64,000 bases of DNA, from contig NZ_DASYHI010000020.1 in assembly GCF_035998675.1 (NCBI RefSeq), positions 124,001 to 188,000 on the forward strand, written 5' to 3'. The position numbers were made by a program, and so were the translations under genes. Source of the DNA: Telluribacter sp035998675 (GTDB lineage: Bacteria > Bacteroidota > Bacteroidia > Cytophagales > Spirosomataceae). The notes beneath the pieces are model-generated. The model did no database searches. It saw only the letters and a program-made list of their open reading frames with translations, and was not told the DNA's origin. Position 1 is the stretch's first letter. Every line of letters starts with the position of its first letter. Positions 37,799 through 45,707 of this stretch are shown here, piece after piece.

Positions 37799-38995
37799 TC
37801 AGAAAGGTTCAAAGAAGCAGGCGCTGCCACCAACCCAGGTAAAATCCTTGTTGAAGCGTACCCCAATCATTTCACCCCGGCTCAGGCGGCTCAGGCTGGT
37901 CAATAGGGTTGGTCGCTCGTCTGCATCCGGCCAAACGTACAGCATCCGGATTTCGCATTTGACCCTACCGTCCGGTGCCTCAATTACGGGTGCGTACACA
38001 ACCTTGCGCTGTAAAATGTAGTTGTGCGGGTCTTCAATTTGTTGAAGTACCTCCGGGGTTACGTGTAGTTCAACGCCGGTACCGGCAAAGGAGAACAAGG
38101 GCTTTAGTACCCAATTTTCCAGGTCATCGGGAAAATTCCCCCCGTAATCGCTGACATAGCGCGTATCGGGAACGTACCTGCTTTGGAGCAGGGGCAGGGT
38201 AAATTTGCTTATCCGGAAAAACCAATTAGGGTGCCCCACCCAGGTCACGTCCACTTTGTCGGTAAAGTGAAAGCCAGTTGGCAGGTCGGGGAAGTTTTTT
38301 AAATCGTCAAATATTAAGCGGTTGTATATTCGCCTTACCTGGATTTTGCGCCCTTCCTGCTCATAGTATAGCCGACGGCCTTCCTTGATTAATCGGGTGT
38401 AGCAAATGGCCTTTACGCCCACTAGCTGCTCGGTAATAGCAAAATCAATCCGGGTTTTTTGCTGCTCGGGGTAAATTTCCAGCAGGATTACGTTCTCCGG
38501 ATGTTCATCCGCCAGAATGGTCCGTTTCAATTTTTCTACGTATTCTTCCGGGCTGTTTACACCGAAGGCATAGGAAAACTCAGAAGGGACTGAAAAGTGT
38601 TTTCGGTACAACTCAGAGAGATACAACTGGTACCCAAACATGGACGGGAATCCCTGTAATTCGATTAACTGGGGTACGAGTTGTCCCTCCTGATCCTGAC
38701 AAACTGCAAAATCTATGGCCAGAAAGGAAGTATGCCCATTTTCGTTGGGAACTGCCTCTCCGGCCGGAATGGCCCGGTCTGTTTTTTGAATAAAGTCCGG
38801 CGCGGCAATGGTACTTATGATCTCCTCGCAGGCTTCCACCATCTGCTCACCAAGTTTCCGGGGAATGAAAACGGGACTTTCCGCCACCCGAAAATCCAGC
38901 TTGTCAGGAAAATCAGTCTGGATGGCAGCCAGTAGTTGCTGGTACTTCTCTTCACTGAAAGTTTGGTTAAAGTTGGTCCGGGCGGTCTGGTGCAT
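37799..38995 (-). CDS. ATP-grasp-like ligase, apparently permuted
   Basis: A 398-residue protein I assign tentatively to the ATP-grasp superfamily. The acid-rich region usual at the C-terminal end of ATP-grasp enzymes (FLAIDFAVCQ...LVPQLIELQGFPSMFGYQ) is here near residues 95-125. The nucleotide-binding lysine and glycine loop (NWVLKPLFSFAGTGVELH) and the second strand (YILQRKV...CEIRMLYVW) lie near the C-terminus. That order matches circularly permuted members such as glutathionylspermidine synthase. It follows the amidotransferase gene by 27 bases. Predicted to couple an amine to a carboxylate with ATP; substrates unknown. Confidence 0.75.
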   Translation of the reverse strand: MHQTARTNFNQTFSEEKYQQLLAAIQTDFPDKLDFRVAESPVFIPRKLGEQMVEACEEIISTIAAPDFIQKTDRAIPAGEAVPNENGHTSFLAIDFAVCQDQEGQLVPQLIELQGFPSMFGYQLYLSELYRKHFSVPSEFSYAFGVNSPEEYVEKLKRTILADEHPENVILLEIYPEQQKTRIDFAITEQLVGVKAICYTRLIKEGRRLYYEQEGRKIQVRRIYNRLIFDDLKNFPDLPTGFHFTDKVDVTWVGHPNWFFRISKFTLPLLQSRYVPDTRYVSDYGGNFPDDLENWVLKPLFSFAGTGVELHVTPEVLQQIEDPHNYILQRKVVYAPVIEAPDGRVKCEIRMLYVWPDADERPTLLTSLSRLSRGEMIGVRFNKDFTWVGGSACFFEPF

Positions 38996-39022
38996 ACATC
39001 GAAGGGTAAGGCGGGAAATAGT

Positions 39023-39865
39023 TCAGACCTGCTGGGGGGTAAACAGCCGCTGCGCGGCCCTTGACAGGAAGCCCGGCAAAATAGTAGAACCAGTCAAGAG
39101 AATCTTGTCCGGATCGTTCAAATGCTCAATCATGGCGTTATACTTATCCAGACCGTGATTTTTAACAATGTTTGCTTTTTTATCTTCCTTCAAAAAGTAC
39201 CTGAGCATCCCTTCGGCGTCGGCTTCGGGATGAAACTGGGTACCAACAATCTCTTTGGAAAACCGAATGGCCATAACAGCCCGTTCCAGGTTAACGTGGG
39301 GGCGGATTTTTTCCAGACACAGTACCTTAGCCCCCATTTGTTCCAGGACGTGGTGGTTGGGTTGAATAACCTGGTACTCGCGGGAGTCAACCACCCAGAA
39401 AGGGTCGTTGAGCCCGGAAAACAGAGGCTCCTGGTGAGCCGAACGGGTCATGTGGACGGGAAAGGTACCAAAAGACGTAGACCGGCGCTTGCCAACCGAG
39501 CCGATTTGCCAATGAACGCAGGCCATCTGAAACGAATGGCAAATCAGGAACAGCGGCTTTTTTATCCGGTTGCGACGGTTGGCATTATGGGCCCAGATTT
39601 GGTCCAGAAAATTGAAAAAACGCCGTTCCCATACGGTGCCTTCCACCATTGGGCTTCCCGGCCCACCCGTTGAAATGTAAGCGTCGAAGCTTAGGTCAGG
39701 TACCTCATGGTGCTGACGCACATCAAACACCTGGTACTGTACCGGTAGTCCTTCTTTTAGTCCAAAATCTTCAATATGCTGTTTTATACAGCGCATTCCT
39801 TCGTTCTCCACCCCGTTGTACATGTCCAGGACGGCGATACGAAAGGCCTGTTTTTCTATATTCAT
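39023..39865 (-). CDS. Class I glutamine amidotransferase
   Basis: A 280-residue protein with the class I amidotransferase fold: STGGPGSPMVE, then the nucleophile Cys109 in FLICHSFQMAC, then the His212/Glu214 pair in VGTQFHPEAD. The triad is complete, so glutamine or gamma-glutamyl hydrolysis is expected. A long C-terminal extension (residues 225-280) goes beyond the domain. It is likely to supply ammonia or remove a gamma-glutamyl group for the ligases encoded on both sides. It begins 108 bases after the carboxylate-amine ligase stop; that gap holds a repeat-rich hairpin. Confidence 0.88.
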   Translation of the reverse strand: MNIEKQAFRIAVLDMYNGVENEGMRCIKQHIEDFGLKEGLPVQYQVFDVRQHHEVPDLSFDAYISTGGPGSPMVEGTVWERRFFNFLDQIWAHNANRRNRIKKPLFLICHSFQMACVHWQIGSVGKRRSTSFGTFPVHMTRSAHQEPLFSGLNDPFWVVDSREYQVIQPNHHVLEQMGAKVLCLEKIRPHVNLERAVMAIRFSKEIVGTQFHPEADAEGMLRYFLKEDKKANIVKNHGLDKYNAMIEHLNDPDKILLTGSTILPGFLSRAAQRLFTPQQV

Positions 39866-39875
39866 ATGTAAAATT

Positions 39876-39962
39876 AATGAGTGAATTAGAAATTGAGCGA
39901 ATAAAGGATTCCAAATGGAAGATTTTCCAAAAAAGATTCACTCATTCACAATTCACTAATTC
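39876..39962. repeat. Repeat-rich hairpin inside the ligase operon
   Basis: An 11-bp perfect inverted repeat, AATGAGTGAAT at 39876-39886 and ATTCACTCATT at 39936-39946, flanked by further related words (CAATTCACTAATTC at 39949-39962). On the minus strand this gives three close copies of GTGAAT. It fills most of the gap between the carboxylate-amine ligase and amidotransferase genes. Possible roles are attenuation or mRNA stabilisation; the match to any known element is unchecked. Confidence 0.5.
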
Positions 39963-39973
39963 AAAATAATCAT

Positions 39974-41074
39974 TTACCCAATTCCAATCCTGGTCTCAGA
40001 TACTATATAATCAACGACGGCCGCCATATCATTAGTTTCCTCAAAAACAGCCAATTGGCGGTCGGCACCGGAACCCATTTCCAAAATCCGGTGAACGTAT
40101 TCCACTTCGTGACGGCTTCCCAGCTCATCTACTACATCGTCAATGAAGTCGAGTAGTTCGTGGATCAGTTGTTTAAACTCCACTTCCTCCTGCTTGCCAA
40201 AATCAATCAGCTTGCTATGAATACCATACCGGGCCGCCCGCCACTTGTTTTCGTTGATCAAGATGCGGCGGTAGGGGCGGAAGTTGAGGTTTTTCTTGTG
40301 TAGTTTATGGATCTTGGCCACGAGCGCCTGCATAATGGCCGCCAGACAAACGGTTTCGTCCGTCCGCATAGGTACATCACAAATCCTGAACTCGATGGTA
40401 TTGAAAAACGGATGCAACCGGATGTCCCACCAGATTTTCTTGCCGTTATCAATACATTTTGTCTTGATGAGCAGGTTGAGGTACTCGTCGTATTCGGCGG
40501 CGCTGGAGAAAAAATCGGGTATGCCCGTGCGGGGAAATTTATCGAAAACTTTGGAACGGTACGATTTAAACCCGGTATTGCGCCCGCACCAGAAAGGCGA
40601 ATTGGTAGACAAAGCGTATATATGGGGCAAAAAGTACCGCACCGCATTCATGATATGAATGCCTTCGTTGCGGTTTTCAATGCCCACGTGTACGTGCAAA
40701 CCGAATATGAGATTACCCCGGGCTACGTCGCGCATTTCGTCAATCAATTCATCGTACCGGGGATCGTCGGTAATAAGCTGGTCTACCCAGTCGGCGAAGG
40801 GGTGGGTACCCGCGGCGGCTACCCGCAGGTCCTGCTCACCCGCCAGGTCCAGGATCATTTTACGCAGGTACGTAACTTCATCCCGTGCTTCCTGGATATT
40901 GTAACAGATATTGGTACCTACCTCCACCACGGCCTGGTGCATTTCGGCCTTTACCCGTTCCTTCAGGATTATTTTCCCCCCTTCAACCAGCTTTGACATG
41001 TGCGAACGCAGGTTTCGCGTTACGGGGTCAATGGTCTGAAATTCTTCTTCAATACCCAGAGTGAATGCCGGCAT
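39974..41074 (-). CDS. Carboxylate-amine ligase, GCS2 (YbdK/COG2170) family
   Basis: Glutamine-synthetase-fold ligase related to plant-type glutamate-cysteine ligase and YbdK. It starts at the family core MPAFTLGIEEEFQTIDP and has the metal-site pattern GIEEEFQ, then AEMHQAVVEVGT, then GTHPFADW and FGLHVHVG. From this start it has 366 residues. Translation could begin 29 residues earlier (ATG at 41161), but that would overlap the upstream gene by 65 bases in a Pro/Lys-rich low-complexity region, so I prefer 41074. It is expected to join an amino acid amine to a carboxylate with ATP; which substrates is unknown. It is part of the minus-strand ligase cluster. Confidence 0.88.
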   Translation of the reverse strand: MPAFTLGIEEEFQTIDPVTRNLRSHMSKLVEGGKIILKERVKAEMHQAVVEVGTNICYNIQEARDEVTYLRKMILDLAGEQDLRVAAAGTHPFADWVDQLITDDPRYDELIDEMRDVARGNLIFGLHVHVGIENRNEGIHIMNAVRYFLPHIYALSTNSPFWCGRNTGFKSYRSKVFDKFPRTGIPDFFSSAAEYDEYLNLLIKTKCIDNGKKIWWDIRLHPFFNTIEFRICDVPMRTDETVCLAAIMQALVAKIHKLHKKNLNFRPYRRILINENKWRAARYGIHSKLIDFGKQEEVEFKQLIHELLDFIDDVVDELGSRHEVEYVHRILEMGSGADRQLAVFEETNDMAAVVDYIVSETRIGIG

Positions 41075-41096
41075 AGGATAGTCGGTTAGGTCAAGA

Positions 41097-42134
41097 TTAT
41101 TTTTTTCCGGGGGCAGCGGTACCGGGTTTTTTGGGTTTTGCGGCTGCTCCATTGGCTTCACCGGCCGGTTCGGTCGGCGCGGTGGTACCTACCGCCGACC
41201 GGACAAAGGTACCCCAGGTCAGATTGTCCTTTCCGGGTTTTTGCTTTTTGGCCCGTTCAATCGCCATGTTGGCGGCGGCTTCCACAATCCATTCAAAATT
41301 GTTGTGCCCTACCGAATATACATCCGCATCGGGTGCCGGATTACAAAAATCAATGGCAATGGGGACCCCGTCGCGTACAGCAAACTCAACCGTATTGAAA
41401 TCATATCCCAGCGCTTTGTTGAGGCGAAGTACATAGTCTTTTATGGTAGCCAGCAATTTTTTACCGGCCGGTCCTTCGGTATTCATCTGGGCCGCGTAGC
41501 GCAGGTGGTGCGGATTGCGCGGCTCGTAGGGCATAATATGTACTTCTTTTTGTCCAATGCAGTAGCAACGGAAATAATCGGTAAAAACTATTTCCTCCTG
41601 CAGCATCATGACCAACTGGCCGGTTTCCTGGTGTTTTCTCCACAAATCATGGGGGTCTTCCACCCGGTACACGCTTTTCCAGCCCCCCCCGGCGTGGGGT
41701 TTCATGTAAGCCGGAAAACCAATGTACTCAAACATGGCTTCCCAGTCCAGAGGAAATTTCAGGTTGCGGAAAGAAGTTTCGAACGTATCGGTCGGTCGCT
41801 CGTGCGAAGGCAGAATCACCGTTTTGGGAACGGGTACGCCAATCTTTTCGGCCAGACAGTTATTGAAAAATTTTTCGTCGGCGCTCCACCAGAACGGATT
41901 ATTTATAACGGCAGTCCCACTAAGGGCGGCGTTTTTCAGGTACGACCGGTAAAAGGGGACATCCTGGGAAATGCGGTCAATGATTACGGCATACTCAGTT
42001 GGTTCGGCCTGAACAACCTTGCCAATGCTTACCGGCTCGGCTACTATCCCTTTTTCTCCCTTACTATTTACACGCTCAATAAAGGCCTGAGGAAAAGTGT
42101 TTTCCATGCCGTGCAGAATTCCAATTTTTTTCAT
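41097..42134 (-). CDS. ATP-grasp ligase (RimK/D-Ala-D-Ala ligase-like)
   Basis: A 345-residue ATP-grasp protein. The order is canonical: an N-terminal Rossmann-like part (KKIGILHGMENTFPQAFIERV), the nucleotide lysine and glycine loop in PAYMKPHAGGGWKSVYRV, the LQEEIVF adenine strand and the metal site IAIDFCNPAPDADVYS near residue 270. The last 30 residues are rich in Ala, Pro and Lys (ending PGTAAPGKK) and lie outside the fold. It sits between the esterase (85 bases) and the GCS2 ligase on the same strand, and is expected to make an amide or peptide bond, possibly on the product of the neighbouring ligase. Confidence 0.87.
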   Translation of the reverse strand: MKKIGILHGMENTFPQAFIERVNSKGEKGIVAEPVSIGKVVQAEPTEYAVIIDRISQDVPFYRSYLKNAALSGTAVINNPFWWSADEKFFNNCLAEKIGVPVPKTVILPSHERPTDTFETSFRNLKFPLDWEAMFEYIGFPAYMKPHAGGGWKSVYRVEDPHDLWRKHQETGQLVMMLQEEIVFTDYFRCYCIGQKEVHIMPYEPRNPHHLRYAAQMNTEGPAGKKLLATIKDYVLRLNKALGYDFNTVEFAVRDGVPIAIDFCNPAPDADVYSVGHNNFEWIVEAAANMAIERAKKQKPGKDNLTWGTFVRSAVGTTAPTEPAGEANGAAAKPKKPGTAAPGKK

Positions 42135-42219
42135 GGGAGCTTTGGGTTTTACTGACTTTAGTTTGGGTTAATGAATGCGGTAAGGGGTTGCTCTTTTTGC
42201 GACCTACAAGATAAGTACT

Positions 42220-42930
42220 TTACTGGGCCATTTTGGAAAGGTAATCAGGGAACATCTGCCGCCACAGGGGCCAGTCGTGTAACTCGCGTCCTCTGATGTC
42301 TAACCAGTGATCTATCCCTTTGTTATTTAAAATCCGGGACATAATTAAATTTCCATTGAGACAGATATCCCATTCTGAACTACCCAATACGATATTCATA
42401 TGCGCGAAGCGCCAGCCCTGGTCATTAGGAATATAGTCCACCGGATTGGTAAAGTACACGTTCTGGTCGTAGTACCCATTGAGGAAGCTCCGGATATCAA
42501 AATCGCCGCTCATACTTAATAAGTAGGCTACCTGGTCGGGGTGGCGGAAGGCGAAGTTCAGGGCGTGGAAGCCACCAAAACTACAACCGCCCACGGCAAT
42601 CCGGTCTACCTGGCACTCCCGCTGAATATAGGGAACCAGCTCATTGGCCAGAAATTTATCGTATTGTATATAGTTTTGTACACGCTGAGCAGGGGGAAGG
42701 TGTTTCCCGTACCACGTTTCGGCGTCAAGGGTATCTATACAATAAATCTTAAATTTGCCGGATTCGACAAAACCCCGGACGGATTCTATCAGTCCCTGGT
42801 CTTTGGCTTCGTAGTACCGGTTGAGGGTACTTGGGAAAAGCAGGATAGGGTACCCCCAGTTGCCAAACACCAGCATTTCAACGTCACGGGAAAGGCAATG
42901 TGAATAGTATTTAATATATTGTTCTTGCAA
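42220..42930 (-). CDS. Alpha/beta-hydrolase esterase (esterase D/Fes-like)
   Basis: A 236-residue cytoplasmic alpha/beta hydrolase without signal peptide. The nucleophile elbow is VGGCSFGGFHAL (Ser in G-C-S-F-G) and a C-terminal His is in ELHDWPLWRQMF. It heads the minus-strand ligase cluster, with an exact TAnnTTTG element 48 bases upstream. A second esterase of the same superfamily lies on the opposite strand at 44402. It may hydrolyse or transfer an ester or amide of the product made by the ligases; the substrate is unknown. Confidence 0.88.
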   Translation of the reverse strand: MQEQYIKYYSHCLSRDVEMLVFGNWGYPILLFPSTLNRYYEAKDQGLIESVRGFVESGKFKIYCIDTLDAETWYGKHLPPAQRVQNYIQYDKFLANELVPYIQRECQVDRIAVGGCSFGGFHALNFAFRHPDQVAYLLSMSGDFDIRSFLNGYYDQNVYFTNPVDYIPNDQGWRFAHMNIVLGSSEWDICLNGNLIMSRILNNKGIDHWLDIRGRELHDWPLWRQMFPDYLSKMAQ

Positions 42931-42977
42931 AATTCTGCCCGGATTTAATGTTCAAACAGATTGGGAAAGATACAAAA

Positions 42978-42985
42978 CAAAACTA
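42978..42985 (-). promoter_or_regulatory. Candidate promoter of the ligase cluster, -7 element
   Basis: Minus-strand TAGTTTTG, an exact match to TAnnTTTG, 48 bases before the esterase ATG. I see no well-spaced -33 TTG. Confidence 0.35.
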
Positions 42986-43134
42986 AGGAAGCAAATCCGG
43001 GGCGTCGCCTAAAACCTGCAGATGCCCGCCAGAATATGGCCCGAAACCTGCCCAGAGAACTGGGTTTGATCGGAGTTGTATGAGTATGGGCAGTACTGGC
43101 TACGCAGGCACAGCAGGCAACCATCAGGGGAAGG

Positions 43135-44250
43135 GTGCTGGATGAAACGACCAGCCAGCCGCTGGAATTTGTATCGGTGTACCTCAATACCACTACCATA
43201 GGTACCCTGACCAATGAAAAAGGTGAATTCACGATTCCGGTGCGGGCAGGCAGGTACGAGCTGATTGTATCCATGGTAGGCTACGAACCTATTATTTATC
43301 CCATAGAAACCTCCCGGCTTCCCTCGGCTTACGTATTCAAACTTTCTCAGCAGAACCATACACTTAACAGTATTCAGGTAAAAGCAAAGCGCGGAAAAGA
43401 ATGGTACGACAATCTGGAAGTATTTAAAGAAAATTTCCTGGGCCGGGGTGAGCTGGCCCGCGGCAGTAAACTTAAAAATCCGGAAGTACTTATCATTGAT
43501 TACAATCGTTCACAAGGTACCCTCAAGGTTAGTGCGACCGACCTTATTCAGATTGAAAACCCTGCACTTGGCTACCAGATAAGTTACCTGCTGGTAGCAT
43601 TTGAATTCATCATTCCCGAGCGTTACGTCTCTTATCTGGGCTACCCCCGCTACGAACCCATGACCGGCAATGCCCGCCGACAACGACGTTGGGAACGAAA
43701 CCGGTTAATTGCCTACCAAGGTTCTACGATGCACTTTGTAAGGTCGCTCCGGCAACAGCGGCTGGAAGAAGAAGGGTACAACCTGAGGCGACTGCACCGC
43801 AGCCCCAATCCGGACCGCCCGTCGGACGAAGAATTGGAAGAGGCCCGGAAGCAGCTCAGGGCCGGGGGAGGTTGGGATATGGTACCTGAACATGACCCCC
43901 TCCGGCAAGTACTTTCCAAGTCGAACCTGCCCAAAATGATTGAGCGCCTGGACACCACGCAGGTACCTTACCAGGACTACCTCCGTAAGGATAGCAGTAG
44001 CGTTACAATGGCTTTTGACGGGTACTTTCAGGTAGTGTATACGGGTGAAAAAGAAGAATGGGATTACGTAACAAGTAGCTTTCAGCGCCGTATCCCTACT
44101 TTCCAGACTTCGGTACTTTCTTTACATTCCAATTCTGTTATACTGGACGAGCTGGGCGAGTTTATTGAACCACTTAATGTATTTGTGGAGGGCTACTGGA
44201 GCTGGGAAAAAGTTGCTCATTCCCTGCCGTACGATTACCTCCCCCGCTAG
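43135..44250 (+). CDS. CarboxypepD_reg-like domain protein, signal peptide interrupted by in-frame TGA
   Basis: The open frame gives 371 residues from a GTG at 43135, beginning within the first strand of a carboxypeptidase-regulatory-like beta-sandwich (LEFVSVYLNTTTIGTLTNEKGEF, then SMVGYEP). The remaining 280 residues belong to no family I recognise. Upstream in the same frame, from an ATG at 43036, a signal peptide is readable (MARNLPRELGLIGVV, then TGA at 43081-43083, then VWAVLATQAQQATIRGRV). The intact gene would therefore start at 43036, and the TGA looks like a nonsense change, perhaps from TGG. Either the gene is a recent pseudogene, or the GTG gives a truncated cytoplasmic form, or the base is a sequencing error. 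Confidence 0.75.
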   Translation: MLDETTSQPLEFVSVYLNTTTIGTLTNEKGEFTIPVRAGRYELIVSMVGYEPIIYPIETSRLPSAYVFKLSQQNHTLNSIQVKAKRGKEWYDNLEVFKENFLGRGELARGSKLKNPEVLIIDYNRSQGTLKVSATDLIQIENPALGYQISYLLVAFEFIIPERYVSYLGYPRYEPMTGNARRQRRWERNRLIAYQGSTMHFVRSLRQQRLEEEGYNLRRLHRSPNPDRPSDEELEEARKQLRAGGGWDMVPEHDPLRQVLSKSNLPKMIERLDTTQVPYQDYLRKDSSSVTMAFDGYFQVVYTGEKEEWDYVTSSFQRRIPTFQTSVLSLHSNSVILDELGEFIEPLNVFVEGYWSWEKVAHSLPYDYLPR

Positions 44251-44401
44251 GGCAACCATGGCCGGAAGAAACCCACTTTTTTTCTTATCATTAGCACCTT
44301 TTTCCAAGTTTTGATACCTTATATACTTTTCCATTTAATGATTTTCCAGGCCACCAACGGGCTTTCAGCCCCTGACCAGGGAGTAAGTAGCCGATAGTAC
44401 T

Positions 44402-45199
44402 ATGCAATCTATTCAATGCCTGAGTGATTCTCTGACCTCCAGGTACCTGGGGCGAAAAGTAATGTTAACCGTACTCCTGCCGCCGGAATATTCCCAAACG
44501 GAAGCGAGGCTGCCCTTGCTGCTGGTCCACGATGGGCAGGATTTTCCGGCACTTACTTTCTCTGAAATTCTTGAAGAGAGCTTTCGGGAGCAACGGGTAA
44601 AACCCCTAATGGTGGTGGGGGTACATGCCAATAAAGATCGACTTTCTGAATACGGCACCGCCCACACGCCCGACTATGCGGGCCGTGGAAACAAGGCGGC
44701 ACTGCATGCCCAGTTTGTATTGGAAGAATTGCTGCCCTACCTGGAAGAAAAGTACGGGGCTACCCGGGAAGCAAAAGACCGGGTAGTAGCCGGGTTTTCC
44801 CTGGGGGGACTCATGGCCCTGGATTTAGCCTGGAACCATAGCCGCATTTTTTCAAAAGTCGGTGTGTTTTCGGGCGCTTTGTGGTGGCGAAAAAAAGCCT
44901 TCGACAAGGACTACCTCGATAGCTACCGGATAATGCACCAGCAGATCAGACAAACGGAAAGCCGACCCAGCTTAAAGTTCTGGTTCCAGACTGGTACAAA
45001 CGATGAAACCGATGATAGGGATGGAGATGGAGTTATTGATTCAATAGACGATACGCTCGACTGCATCGCCGAGCTGGAAAGGAAAGGCTACCGCTGGGGC
45101 AAGGAGGTCGAATACGTGGAAGTGGCAGGTGGTGAACACAATCCCAAGACTTGGGGTAAGGTAATGCCGCAATTTTTGATTTGGGCTTTTGGAAGATAG
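44402..45199 (+). CDS. Alpha/beta-hydrolase esterase with a calcium-binding-like loop
   Basis: A 265-residue Fes/esterase D-like hydrolase. It opens with an Ig-like/beta region (RYLGRKVMLTVLLPPEY), then LLVHDGQDF, the nucleophile elbow VVAGFSLGGLMALD and a C-terminal His in VAGGEHNPKTWG. Residues 205-213 read D-R-D-G-D-G-V-I-D, the spacing of an EF-hand or dockerin-type calcium loop, in a surface insertion before the C-terminal helix. No signal peptide is seen. It is on the opposite strand from the ligase cluster but close to it and of the same superfamily as its esterase. Confidence 0.87.
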   Translation: MQSIQCLSDSLTSRYLGRKVMLTVLLPPEYSQTEARLPLLLVHDGQDFPALTFSEILEESFREQRVKPLMVVGVHANKDRLSEYGTAHTPDYAGRGNKAALHAQFVLEELLPYLEEKYGATREAKDRVVAGFSLGGLMALDLAWNHSRIFSKVGVFSGALWWRKKAFDKDYLDSYRIMHQQIRQTESRPSLKFWFQTGTNDETDDRDGDGVIDSIDDTLDCIAELERKGYRWGKEVEYVEVAGGEHNPKTWGKVMPQFLIWAFGR

Positions 45200-45202
45200 T
45201 TT

Positions 45203-45255
45203 TATATATAGTTTAATTATCTATATTTGTAGTATAGATAATTAAACTATATATA
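45203..45255. repeat. Perfect 23-bp inverted repeat over a promoter
   Basis: Left arm 45203-45225 and right arm 45233-45255 are exact reverse complements, with a 7-base spacer TTTGTAG. The arms are AT-rich, with core AGTTTAATTATCTAT. The spacer edge includes the -7 element TATATTTG (45222-45229), and the right arm ends one base before the ATG at 45257. It may be an operator for a dimeric regulator or a 5'-end hairpin in the transcript. Confidence 0.9.
45222..45229 (+). promoter_or_regulatory. Promoter -7 element inside the inverted repeat
   Basis: TATATTTG, an exact TAnnTTTG, 27 bases before the ATG at 45257. TTTT lies 18 bases further upstream as a weak -33. Transcription would start inside the right arm of the repeat. 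Confidence 0.5.
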
Positions 45256-45256
45256 T

Positions 45257-45703
45257 ATGAAAAGAGTGCTACTGCTGCTTTTGATACTGCCCTATTTATG
45301 TTGCGGACAGAAGTCCCGAAAGCCACCCATGTTTGATCCACCTCGTGGCTCTAAAATTATTTATTTGTACTATGACCAGTCGGATGCTGAAGCGTACCAA
45401 TCGGCCCTCCGAATGATTCAGTCCCACGGGTGGTCACTGGCGCAGCAGGATACTATTGCTGGTCTGCTCGAAACAAGCTTGTTTCCCCTATCACCAGGCT
45501 ACGATATGATGATTAGGCTTACCTTACAGGATAGAAAAATACAACTCCGGGGTTATTGTTTTAACTACCTCGGTATGGAGTTTGAGGCTGAATGTGGGGC
45601 ATTAATGAGGGGGCCTTTACTGGCTTTTAACCGACTCAATGCCTTTGCATATTCGCTAAGAGGGAGACTAAATACCATGCGATTTGCCTACGCAAAAGAA
45701 TAG
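45257..45703 (+). CDS. Small secreted protein of unknown function
   Basis: A 148-residue protein with a hydrophobic N-terminus (MKRVLLLLLILPYLCCGQ) that looks like a signal peptide. The Cys pair at residues 16-17 is not preceded by a proper lipobox, so lipoprotein status is uncertain. The rest is a small mixed alpha/beta domain with no motif I recognise. Its promoter lies within the perfect inverted repeat at 45203-45255, suggesting specific regulation. It converges on the acyl-CoA reductase gene, with four bases between the stops. Confidence 0.75.
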   Translation: MKRVLLLLLILPYLCCGQKSRKPPMFDPPRGSKIIYLYYDQSDAEAYQSALRMIQSHGWSLAQQDTIAGLLETSLFPLSPGYDMMIRLTLQDRKIQLRGYCFNYLGMEFEAECGALMRGPLLAFNRLNAFAYSLRGRLNTMRFAYAKE

Positions 45704-45707
45704 GTAC

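Noticed and set aside
41241..42155. 304-residue open frame on the plus strand
   Set aside because: Antisense to the ATP-grasp gene; no start signal or domain.
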